Made by a program: the position numbers and the translations under genes. DNA of 20,861 bases from contig SMOI01000131.1 in NCBI GenBank assembly GCA_008000375.1, positions 54,486-75,346 of the forward strand, in the 5' to 3' direction. Every line of letters starts with the position of its first letter. The stretch's first letter is position 1. A model generated the notes under the pieces. The model worked only from the letters and a program-made list of their open reading frames with translations, was not told where the DNA came from and ran no database searches. Positions 8,384-17,004 of this stretch are shown one piece after another. This DNA comes from Poteriospumella lacustris (lineage: Eukaryota; Sar; Chrysophyceae; Chromulinales; Dinobryaceae).

Positions 8384-9666
8384 TTACGTGACCTTGCGGC
8401 CCAACACTCGATCCACCTACACACACACCACACAACAGAACACAGCAGGGTACCGTTAGCCAAAGGGAGAGCAGAGCACGGTACGCTACGCTACGTTACC
8501 TGTTCGCAGTAGGCGCGGTCGCCGAGGGGGAAATAGTGAATCGACTTGATGAACTTGGTCACGCCGGGCAGCGAGATCACCGCGTTTTGCAACGCCACCA
8601 CGAGCGGCATCTGCGCCACGATCTCGGGTCCACATTCTTCGACGTACCACGTCGTCACGTGCGCCACTAAAATGTCCGCGTAGGTCAGTGCACTGCCCAC
8701 CATGTAGTGCACCGCCACCGTCGACGACGGTGCGGCACCGGCGGCCCCTGCGGCAGCGGTGGCGCCACTGCTGCTACTGCTACTGCTACTCCCGCCACTG
8801 CTGCGGTCGGTGGAAGCCTGTCGCTTCTGTTGTTGCGCCAATTGCATCCGGTTGGAGCGTAGAATGGCTTCAAACCGTTGGCCGAGAAACGCCCATTTCG
8901 TCTTCAGCAACGTGAGATACGCCTGCCAGGCGGGGTCCGAGGCGTCGTGTTGCAGGCTGTTGTCGTACGGCGCCGGTGGCAGTGGTTGTTTACCCGCCGC
9001 CGCCGTGGCGGTGGCACCGTGAAACACCGTCGGCGTCACCGTCGTTGGCGTCGTCGTCGACGTCTCCGTCGCGACCGCCGCCGTAGCAGCAGCAGCGGCC
9101 GTAGCGGCGGTGGGTGTCACGGGGGCTGACCCCGTCGCCGTCGCCGTCGCCGTCGTATTCACCACCAGCAACCCGTTCTCCAACTGCTGCACCGGCTGAT
9201 AATACTTCCGTTTGAACGGCGCCGACGTCACCAGCGACAACAGATCGCGCACCGCCTCGGCGATCATGTCGCATTTCACCACTTCGTCCGCGGTCAGTCC
9301 CTGTAAGCCCGCCCGACGGGCCAGATACCGTACAATCGCTTGGGATTGCACGAGTTCCAGGCCATCGATTTGCAGCAACGGTAATTGGCCAAAGGGCAAC
9401 TGCGCGTCGGACATGCGCACGATTTGATCGCGCTGCGAGATCAATTTCTGCGTGAACGACACGTCCGTCGCCGCCAACATCCATCTGGAGAGCCACAGAC
9501 AAAGACAGAGAAAGAGCGTCAGCCACCACAGCGACGACAACCCCCACCCCACAGCGTCTTACCTAATTTGATCGGCGAGGCCTCGTCCACCGAAGTAATA
9601 CAACGTGGCTTGGTATTTCTCGGCGGGTTGTTCCCAGGTATCTGTACGACTTGCTGCCAACCCCAT
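8384..9666 (-). CDS. Glutathione S-transferase with low-complexity inserts
   Basis: Three exons read leftwards: 9666-9563, 9484-8500 and 8416-8384, with introns of 78 nt (GTAAGA...CTCCAG) and 83 nt (GTAACG, GGCTAACGG, ...GTGTAG). Product 373 residues. The first junction restores LYYFGGRGLADQIR-WMLAAT, the thioredoxin-fold start of sigma/alpha-like GSTs, with Tyr24 the likely catalytic tyrosine. FGQLPLL (cis-Pro70) and QSQAIVRYL (~81-89) form the glutathione site. The helical domain follows (EAVRDLLSLV, LTYADILVAH, LPGVTKFI, YFPLGDRAYCEQ). The protein is ~150 residues longer than usual because of Thr/Ala-rich (~145-205) and Gln/Ser/Ala-rich inserts in the C-terminal domain. The last exon adds only VDRVLGRKVT; if intron 2 is kept, translation stops after CEQVT, so the two ends are nearly alike. 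ATG 9666 follows AAAACAAA. Cytosolic conjugation of electrophiles is expected; it could also be a prostaglandin-synthase-like member. Confidence 0.88.
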
Positions 9667-10213
9667 TTTGTTTTCTATGTGTTCTGTTCTGTTGTGTGTG
9701 TTGGACAGTGGGTAGTGTGGGTGTGTGGGTGGTGCACTCACTGTGTGGTGTATGCTGCCTGCGCCGCTCACGTGGATCTCTACCAACAGAGAACTACTCT
9801 ATTCCTCCACCCCCTATGGATGAAAGCCAAAGGACCCAAAGACCAAGGACCAAGGACCAGGATCGTCGTGGGTCTCGATCGTCGCTCCAAACGGCGGCGC
9901 CTTTTTGAAAACGCCAGCACACACGATGTACCTTTCACCAGCAGTACATACACTGTCCATAGACTGTTACTGACCACACCCGACGACAAACTAAATGTAC
10001 ACGAGGATGGTACATAAACGAAGATTGTTAAACAGAGTATATACAGTAAAAACCATCCGTCGAAGTGTACCAGGGTAAAATGACACAGGGAAAGCTACTG
10101 AAGCTGCTGCGATTCCCTCCGGTTGGTTGGTTTCACAGCTTCTTCTTCTTCTTTTTCCCTCGTGAACGCATTCGTTCCGTTCCGCTACACAAGAAAGAGA
10201 AAAAATGGAGGGT
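9667..10213. other. Intergenic region between GST start and SLC35 end
   Basis: Both flanking genes are on the minus strand, so this holds the 3' end of the SLC35-like gene and the GST promoter. The only notable local structure is an imperfect AAAGGACCCAAAGACCAAGGACC repeat near 9829-9860. Short open frames look non-coding. Confidence 0.55.
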
Positions 10214-12676
10214 TCAAGTGAGCGAGGGCATCGAGGCGCTCGCGTGGAGCAGATGTCCACTGGGCACGTGCGTCTGAATGTGCATCGGCGACGGTGACGA
10301 CGACGGTGGCGCACCGCTCCGACCGCTGCTGACGCTGACGCTGACGCTGCTGGGCTGTTCGATGTCGCCGGAGGGATGCTGGTGGTGCAGATGGTGCGGC
10401 GGGTGGTGGTGGTGGTGGTGGTGGCGGCGGAGCGAGGCGAAACCGTCGCGTATGCCCTGCCACCACCCGTCCAGCGTCGTCGGGTACGCTCCCGCCCCCG
10501 CTCCCGCCCCCGCTCCCTCTCCAACAGCCGCATCGTCGTGGCTGCTGTGGGTATAATGCCCACTCCCACCACCCGTCGCCGTCGACGTCGGTGGAAACGT
10601 TGGCATCGACAGCGACCGTTTCATCGTCTCCCACAACCCCCCGCCACCGCCACCGCCGCCGCTGCTGAGCTCTCGCTCCTTCTGATGCGGTGGTGGGTGC
10701 TGCCCATACGACGAGGAGGAGGAGGCATCTTTGCTGAGGATCTTGATCAACAGGCCCAGGAAGAACACCGCCGTGCCCATCAGCTTCTGCCCCGTCAGCA
10801 CGTTGCGCTCGGGAAACATCACAAACGACAGCCCAATCGTCACGGCTTTCCGTACGGTGTTCGCGATGCCATTGACCAGGGCGCCATACTGCGCCGTAAT
10901 CGCCGTGGAGAAGTTGGCGCCACAGAAGCCGAAGGTACAAAAGGCGAAGAAGATCCACCACGTGTAATAGACGTTCGCCTGCGAGTGATACACAAACGAC
11001 AGGCCCTGGACGAATTCCCCCGTCACGATCGCCAGGGCCAGCGACATAAACGCCGAGCCGACAAACGACCAGTAGATCAGGTCCTCCACCGAGGCGTGGT
11101 ACGTCGTGATGCAGTACTCTTGGATCATGGGCACGCCCGCCGAGCCAATCATCGACAGCACCACGTACACGATGCCCAGCGGCGTCGACTCGGGGAGGCT
11201 CATCGGGGCGGCAGAAGCGGCAGAGGCGGCAGAGGCGGCGGAAGCGGCGGAGGCGGCAGAAGCAGCGGGGGCCGCCGCATTCAAATGCAGCCGGCTCCGA
11301 CTGCCACCAGATGAAACCGCCGCCGCCGCCGCTGCCGAGCGGATAGTGGCGGAGGAGGAGGCGGACATCGCGTGGGGCGCATACTTGGCCAAACTGGCCG
11401 TGTTGTCGGTGATGAAAATGTACAGCCCGAGGAGGAGCAAGAGCACGACGAAGTAATCCCGCCGCGGGTAGTGTTTCTTCATCCACACGACGCCGATGAC
11501 GATGGTGACGATGGGATTCGCGCTCTTGAACAAGACTTTGGCGGGGTAGTTCATCTGCGACATCGACAAGTTCGACAGGCCCTGCGCAAAGGTTTTGGTC
11601 AGCACGAGGACGACGATGTAGAACAAGGCGATTCGCGGGGGCGCGGTGCCCATGCGTAACGCCCGTTGCCACCAGAACTGTTGCTGCTGTTGCTGTTGGT
11701 GTTGGTAGTAGTACGCCGTGTGATGCTGGTGGCCTTCGGGGGAGGCGCTGTCGGCAGCGGTGGCAGTGTGATTACCGCCGCTACCGCCGCCACCGCCAAC
11801 GCCGCAGCAGCCACCGCCGCCGCAGGTGAACCAGGCGCGTAGACGACCCCACAGCGACGTCGACGTGCAAGCGGCACAGGTCGCGGAGCCTGTCGCATAC
11901 TGCTGCTGCTGGTGCTGTTGCTGTTGCTGGTGCTGAGAAGGAGGTGGTGGTGGGGGCAACGGTGGCGTGGTCACGTGTCGCTGGAGCTGGGCGAAGACCG
12001 AGCAGCCGAGAAAGTGCAAAAACGTGGAGAACAGCGACAACTGGCGGTTGAACCAGCCGTAGATGACGAGTTCTTGGTAATAGCCATAGAGGCACATGAA
12101 GACGATCAATCCGCCGACGAGGACGATGAATTGGATCCAACTGGGCCAGTGGGAGATGTCCCACGAGAAGAGCACCAGCGGCCGCTTCGGATGCCCATGA
12201 CCATGGCCGGTAGAATGACCGCTATGGTGGCCACTGCCATGGGTATGGCTCGAGGAGGAGGACGAGGACGACGAAGAGGACAGCGGAGGAGGCGGCACGA
12301 CACCGTATTTGTCCTTGAAACTGCTGCTGGTCGTCGTGACGGTGGCGTCTTCGTCGTTTTCACTGGCCACCAAGGCGGCGGCATGGAACGCGGACAGGGC
12401 ATCCTTGTGCGTCGTGGATAGAATCATATTGTTGCTGTTGTTGGAAGAGGCGTGGTTGGGGTGGTAGTAACTGTTGGAGGTGGAGGAGCCTCGGTAGGTG
12501 AGACTGGCGGCGCTACGCGGAGTATGCCGCGTGGAAGCGTACGATGCTGTGGTACTGCTACTCACTGACGAGGACGTGGTGGAGGATGACGACGAGGAAC
12601 CTGGTAAACTGCTGGTACCCGTCGCGTGATTCCCTGTTGTGAGACCGCCACCACCACTTCGAGAGTAGTAAACCAT
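10214..12676 (-). CDS. SLC35B/UAA-family nucleotide-sugar or PAPS transporter
   Basis: Single exon, 820 residues. A drug/metabolite transporter core is split by low-complexity inserts. Residues 1-165 are Ser/His-rich. Two membrane segments follow (~181-197, ~213-230). Then a Pro/Gln/Gly insert (~236-340), the block ALFYIVVLVLTKTFAQGLSN and NYPAKVLFKSANPIVTIVIG (~350-396), and LLLLLGLYIFIT. An Ala-Ser repeat insert spans ~435-492. Segments at ~500-515, 535-552, 570-595, 600-622 (QYGALVNGIANTVRKAVTI) and 630-647 complete about ten. KVLFKSANP and the TVRKAVTIxLSF block are hallmarks of SLC35B-type carriers. These exchange nucleotide sugars or PAPS across ER/Golgi membranes; substrate not decidable here. 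The 170-residue tail is Gly/His/Ser-rich. No dilysine end. The family is normally 320-430 residues, so about half of this protein is insert. It is divergent from the desaturase gene. Confidence 0.87.
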   Translation of the reverse strand: MVYYSRSGGGGLTTGNHATGTSSLPGSSSSSSTTSSSVSSSTTASYASTRHTPRSAASLTYRGSSTSNSYYHPNHASSNNSNNMILSTTHKDALSAFHAAALVASENDEDATVTTTSSSFKDKYGVVPPPPLSSSSSSSSSSSHTHGSGHHSGHSTGHGHGHPKRPLVLFSWDISHWPSWIQFIVLVGGLIVFMCLYGYYQELVIYGWFNRQLSLFSTFLHFLGCSVFAQLQRHVTTPPLPPPPPPSQHQQQQQHQQQQYATGSATCAACTSTSLWGRLRAWFTCGGGGCCGVGGGGGSGGNHTATAADSASPEGHQHHTAYYYQHQQQQQQQFWWQRALRMGTAPPRIALFYIVVLVLTKTFAQGLSNLSMSQMNYPAKVLFKSANPIVTIVIGVVWMKKHYPRRDYFVVLLLLLGLYIFITDNTASLAKYAPHAMSASSSATIRSAAAAAAVSSGGSRSRLHLNAAAPAASAASAASAASAASAASAAPMSLPESTPLGIVYVVLSMIGSAGVPMIQEYCITTYHASVEDLIYWSFVGSAFMSLALAIVTGEFVQGLSFVYHSQANVYYTWWIFFAFCTFGFCGANFSTAITAQYGALVNGIANTVRKAVTIGLSFVMFPERNVLTGQKLMGTAVFFLGLLIKILSKDASSSSSYGQHPPPHQKERELSSGGGGGGGGLWETMKRSLSMPTFPPTSTATGGGSGHYTHSSHDDAAVGEGAGAGAGAGAYPTTLDGWWQGIRDGFASLRRHHHHHHHPPHHLHHQHPSGDIEQPSSVSVSVSSGRSGAPPSSSPSPMHIQTHVPSGHLLHASASMPSLT

Positions 12677-13267
12677 TTACTTTTTCACAACGAAAGGGCA
12701 ACGTGTGTGGGGCAGGCAACTCAACAAAAATCAACAAGGGCAACAGAGGAATAGCAAGAAGAGTAGCCACGTGCCATGCGAGCGAGAATGATACGATCGG
12801 TTTAGAAACGTTTCGTTCGATGAACGATTCTATTTTTGATTTGTGATGATCATCGTCCGTCGAGCGGCGAGTCGTCTCTTTGTGTACCCAACGTCTAGAA
12901 AGATCTGGTATTTACTGGGACAAACGACAAACGACAAACGACAAACGACAACGGAGTGGCGACATGACAAGTGACAAGGTCGGCAGAGCCACCAAAATTT
13001 GGTGTCGTCGTCATCGTCATCGCATCGTGGTCGCTTCTGTCGCTGCTGTCGTGGCCGGTGGTGAAGAGAGGTGGGTGGGTGGTGGGTGACGCGGAGTGTG
13101 GAGTGATCAGACGTGTCGACCAACGATTGAATCTCGATTGATTCGTGTGTATGTTGTACACATACACGTGACGTGCGCACACCTCAAAAGAGTTCGGTCT
13201 TGTCTTGTGGGTTGCCCTTTTTCCGTTTGCTTCGTATTCGTCTCTTCGTTCTGCAGTAGCCACCACG
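12677..13267. promoter_or_regulatory. Divergent promoter region, SLC35-like gene and desaturase
   Basis: The 591 bp between two start codons pointing apart must contain both promoters. The desaturase ATG follows GCCACCACG, a Kozak-like context. The region holds the (GACAAAC)4 tract and a Ser/Thr-free low-complexity GGTGGGTGGGTGG stretch (~13070-13088). I could not identify a TATA element with confidence. Confidence 0.55.
12919..12952. repeat. (GACAAAC)4 heptamer repeat, upstream of desaturase
   Basis: Four uninterrupted GACAAAC units followed by GACAACG. The same unit in three copies followed by GACAACA is at 15475-15501, on the other side of the desaturase gene and in the same orientation. 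Confidence 0.9.
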
Positions 13268-14596
13268 ATGACACAGGGTATTGATGTGAAACCTGCCGCC
13301 TTGTCGGTACCTTTAACCGCCAAGGATGGTGCCCCTACCACTTCGGTGCAAGAATTGAAGCCGTTGCCGTTTACTCTGGCGGATATTCGCAAGGCGATTC
13401 CACCTGCCGCGTTCGAAAAGAACCTGGCGAAGTCGATGTTCTACTTGGTCTTCGACTATGCCATGTGGGGATTGACCCTGTACACCATGTGGGTGTTCAC
13501 CCACTCCCCGCTCTGGGGAGAATTGTCCTTCCCATTGAAGGCTGTGGCGACCGTCTTGTACTGGAATGTCGTGGGCTTCTTCATGTGGTGTATCTTCGTC
13601 GTGGGCCACGACTGTGGCCACAAGACCTTCTCCGTCTATCCGTTGGTGAACGATGTCCTGGGCAATCTCTGTCACGGTAGCATCGCCGTGCCCTTCTTCC
13701 CCTGGCAGGTAAGGCAATAGCTCAGCGTTTGTTTCACGTATCTCTTGGGGCATGTGCTAACTGTCCCCACTCCCCTCCACCTGTCGCCATGACTATAGCT
13801 GTCGCACCACTACCATCACCTGTACCACAATCATGTGGAGAAGGACTTCTCGTACCTGTGGTTCCCCGAGGACATTCTTGCCGAACGTCCCATCGCCCAG
13901 GCGTTCCACAAGGCCCCCGTGGCCCTCGCCATTTTCCCGTTTTACGGCTATTTCATGTATCTCTTGGGCATGCCCGACGGATGCCATTACCTGCCCAACT
14001 TACCCGGTCACCGTCTGTGGGAAATTGCGTCCAGTACGGAGTCGATCAAGTGTTTGATCTCCACCGCGGCGGTGATCGCCTGTCTCGCTGGTCATTTCTA
14101 CGCGTTGGGCGGCACGTGGACCAATTTCGCGTATTACTATGGCTTGCCTCTGTTGTACTTTGACTGGTGGTTGGTCACCGTGACGTATCTGCAACACCAC
14201 CACGAAGAATCCATCGTGTTTGACAACCATGACTGGTCCTTTCTCATCGGCGGGTTGGAAACCGTCGACCGTACCTTTGGCTTCGGCATCGACGCGTTAC
14301 ATCACCACATCACCGACGGCCACGTCGTACATCACTTGTTTTTCTTGCAAATCCCCCATTACAACTTGCCGATGGCGACGAAGGCGTTGCGTGCGTTCCT
14401 GGCGCCGTACGAAGGCTATTCAATCTTTACCGGGGAGAAGACGGCCGTGACGGCGGCCGAGGACCTGCCCCTGGCCCAGCGGCTGTACAAACACGAGGAC
14501 ACCCGCGACTTCATCTGGCGGATTCATTCGTATCTGGTGCGCTTGGGCTTCCGTACGAAGCGTGCGACGCCCCTGCCGCCCAAGAAAACGAATTAA
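13268..14596 (+). CDS. Membrane fatty acid desaturase, omega-3 type
   Basis: Two exons, 13268-13708 and 13799-14596, joined in phase 0 over a 90-nt intron (GTAAGG, GTGCTAAC, ...GACTATAG); 412 residues, the normal length for the group. Three histidine boxes that bind the di-iron centre are intact: HDCGH at 114-118, HHYHH at 150-154 (exon 2 begins two residues before it), and HVVHH at 322-326. VGHDCGHKTFS, GGLETVDRTFG and HHLFFLQIPHYNLPMATKAL resemble the FAD3/omega-3 and delta-12 branch. Hydrophobic blocks ~58-78, 90-112, 188-204, 233-250 and 258-276 give the usual two hairpins. It should insert a double bond at the methyl end of an acyl chain in the ER using cytochrome b5 electrons. There is no fused b5 domain. 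The C-terminus KKTN is a KKXX ER-retrieval signal. Omega-3 versus delta-12 specificity cannot be settled by eye. No plastid presequence is evident. Confidence 0.92.
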
Positions 14597-15474
14597 GAAG
14601 AACGCGACTCCCAACGGTTGGGGGGATAAGGGGAAGGAAAGGGGTGGTGTGGTGTCGAGTAGGCACCGGTTGCGGTGTGACTCGCACTCGGCTCTCTTCA
14701 CCCCTCCTTCTCCCTCTTTCTTTGTCTCTCTCTCTCGCCCTCTCTCGCTCTTTCTGTCTCTGTCTGTTACGGTCCTTTCTTCATCATTGCTGTGTGTGGT
14801 ATATCTCTCTCTCACTCCGACGGTGCATCCGGCGCACACCCAAAATACCCCTCTCTCACCCTTCGACGTCGATGTACATGTTCTCGCTCGGAGTGACACG
14901 AACATGCACCGTAACTGACACCCGATAGGTTGTTACTCGATAGGTCGTTCTGGTTCTGGTGGTTGTCGTTTCACTTTGTTTCTTTGATATTTGTTAGGAT
15001 TCCCCCCTTTCGTTTGTTATACACCGGCAACAAGTAGCACGCTCTGCCTCTGCTGGTGGTTCTTCTTCCATTCTCTCAGTCATTCAGTGTCTTCGCTGTA
15101 CCCAGTCCGCTGTAGCCCGCTGTGCACACACATAACACACATACGTACGGACACACACCCGCCCTCTCTCTTCCTTGTCGTTCTGCTTTGTCTTGTTCTA
15201 CCTCTTCTTCTTCTTCGTTTGTGTGATACTCGCACGGGAGGTCATTTGTCAAGGTCGTTTGCGTGTTCTATGTGCTTTCTCTGCGTGTCTCTGCATGTCT
15301 CTCTCACAATCCCGAAGCTGTAGCGTCGATTGTTTGGTCTTGCACGGTGGTTTCAGTGCAAGCGCCATTACTATCATCTTCTTCATCTTGTAGACTTCAT
15401 GATACGTACAGCAAGTTAACTAACTCCCTCGTCTCTCACACACTCACCACCAAATAGTCACTGGCGAGGAAACC

Positions 15475-15501
15475 GACAAACGACAAACGACAAACGACAA
15501 C
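15475..15501. repeat. (GACAAAC)3 heptamer repeat, downstream of desaturase
   Basis: Three GACAAAC units followed by GACAACA; counterpart of the tract at 12919-12952, same strand, about 2.55 kb apart. Confidence 0.9.
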
Positions 15502-15834
15502 ACGCTACTGTGTCCGTCGTGGAGAGCGAAACGCCCCAGAGCCGTTTCAAGTTTGGCTCTATTGGCTCAGCTGACTCACTCACTCAGCTCCGAGCTCAAC
15601 TTGGGATTCGTTGAGAAAAGTCGAAGTCCAAGTCTTCAGGTTGGAGGGGTCACCAAAAGATAAAGACACGTTGTGTATGCATGTGTGTGACGCTCCCGAA
15701 GCACCACCCCTGTAAACTGAAACAGTAACGTAGAGGAGACCGACATTTCCTTATTTCTCTGAAGGACCTGAGACAACTCGTTCATCGTCCGCTTTCATCA
15801 TCCTTCCTACTTCCTGCTCCCCTCTCCCCCCAAT

Positions 15835-15848
15835 CAATTAATTAATTG
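15835..15848. promoter_or_regulatory. CAATTAATTAATTG palindrome just before the FKBP start
   Basis: Perfect 14-bp palindrome ending 7 nt before the ATG at 15856, within an otherwise C-rich leader. It could be a homeodomain-type TAATTA binding site, or simply an AATT repeat. Role unknown. Confidence 0.35.
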
Positions 15849-15855
15849 GTCTACC

Positions 15856-16376
15856 ATGGCATTAGCACGTGCACGTGCCTTCCAAGAGAAGCAACAAGAT
15901 GACCAAAACCGCATGGAGACGCTGTTTCAACTGAAAATCGTCAAACCCGGCGACGCCGTCAACTTCCCGCGCTACGGAGACACCCTCTGCATGTACGAAC
16001 GCGCTCTTCTCTCCCCCCGCCTGCTGTATGGCTTATTAGAGACCACCATGACCCCTATCATAGGCACTACGTCGCGTACCTGGAGGACGGCACCTGCATC
16101 GACAACTCGTTGCAGCGGGGCCAACCGTTGTATTTCATTTTAGGCGCCGGACAAGTCATTCCCGCGTTGGAAATGATCTTTCCGACGTTGTCCCGGGGAG
16201 AACGGGCGAAGCTCGTGGTGCCCCCGGAGTACGGCTACGGAGAAAAGGGGTATCCGCCGTTGATTCCGCCGAAGGCGACGCTGTTGTACGAGGTCGAACT
16301 GGTCACGTTCTCGTCGGTGGGGTACGCCGAGCGACAACTGCGAGAGCGGAAGGCGGTTGACCCCTTTGCCCTGTGA
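15856..16376 (+). CDS. FKBP-type peptidyl-prolyl isomerase
   Basis: Two exons, 15856-15992 and 16064-16376, with a 71-nt intron (GTACGA...TATCATAG) splitting codon 46; 149 residues. Splicing restores YGDTLCM-HYVAYLEDGT, the first strands of an FKBP domain (~30-128), followed by GQVIPALEM, LSRGERAKLVVPPEYGYGEKG and IPPKATLLYEVELV. By alignment to human FKBP12, Tyr26 (Tyr48), Asp37 (Asp59), Val55-Ile56 (77-78), Tyr82 (Tyr104) and Ile91 (Ile113) are kept. Phe36 is Ile58, Phe46 is Leu68, the pocket-floor Trp59 is Leu81, and His87 is Tyr109. So the fold is safe, while catalysis and FK506/rapamycin binding may be altered. A charged N-terminal ~28 residues precedes the domain; no signal peptide, so probably cytosolic or nuclear. 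The start ATG sits in CTACCATGG. Confidence 0.92.
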
Positions 16377-16901
16377 GGCAGCCAGTGGCTGTTTGTGGGT
16401 GTGTGTTAGTGTACTGTATATAGCATATATGTGTAGAGGTAGAGCGAGAGACGTCCGCGTGTAAATAGAACAACAACGAAACTGGTCGGATGATACCACC
16501 ACCATCACCACCACAGGGGGAGAGGCTGGACACCGTATTTTACACGGTGGTTGGTGCATCACGGCATGGGTCGTACGTCAAGGCGAAGGGGACAGTAGTG
16601 GCAGGGAGTGGTGGGCATTATTTACCGGGTAAAGTATGTACAGGAGAAGGGTATATACACGCGTGGCCATTCCCCTTCGAGGGGGTTGGAAGGGGGGTGG
16701 GAGACAGGCCACGGAAAGAAACAAACAGACATGGCGGCATGGCATACGCGCACCGCCGTATCGACGAGGAGGCAGCGGTGGAGAGAGAGAGAGAGGGGGG
16801 GTTCGTGACCCACACAGCACCTCGTCTGGTGGCCTTGGCGAGGGGGTAGGTCAAGCGCTATGGTGGGCTGCTCCCGTGAACGAGGGGCGGCCCTACACCC
16901 G
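16377..16901. other. Convergent intergenic region, FKBP and nuclear-type protein
   Basis: Holds the two facing 3' ends. A GTATATAGCATATATG stretch lies just after the FKBP stop (~16417), perhaps 3'-end forming signal. Short frames on both strands lack protein character. No RNA gene seen. Confidence 0.55.
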
Positions 16902-16965
16902 TCACGGCGACACTGATCGATAGCGACTGTGACTGTGACTGTGATGGTGGAGGTGGCTGTGGAGG

Positions 16966-17004
<39 letters not shown>

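Larger units (their letters stand above)
14597..15855. other. Long intergenic region, desaturase to FKBP
   Basis: 1.26 kb without a supported gene. It is strongly pyrimidine-rich on this strand (CTCTCT/TTCTTC tracts at 14700-14820 and 15060-15310), which keeps some frames open without protein-like content. It contains the second (GACAAAC) tract, a TGACTCA (AP-1/Gcn4-type) heptamer at 15572-15578, and an AATT palindrome next to the FKBP start. I found no tRNA or other RNA gene. Confidence 0.55.

Noticed and set aside
10185-11672. 495-codon minus-strand frame beside the SLC35-like gene
   Set aside because: Overlaps the SLC35-like gene in another frame; Arg/Gly/Trp-rich composition typical of a GC-rich shadow, while the other frame carries family motifs.
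12919-12952. CRISPR-like or telomere-like array
   Set aside because: Units are 7 bp with no spacers, internal to the sequence and bordered by genes; a simple heptamer repeat in a eukaryotic genome.
2649-15578. TGACTCA heptamers at 2649, 5516 and 15572 as a regulon signal
   Set aside because: About two to three copies are expected by chance on both strands in a window this size, so their intergenic position alone is weak evidence.
14597-15855. tRNA or small RNA gene in the long spacer
   Set aside because: No A-box/B-box pair or cloverleaf-like arrangement found by eye; the pyrimidine-rich tracts have no clear structure.
16490-16849. 119-codon plus-strand frame after the FKBP gene
   Set aside because: No recognisable motifs, overlaps other open frames on both strands, and lies in a convergent 3' region.
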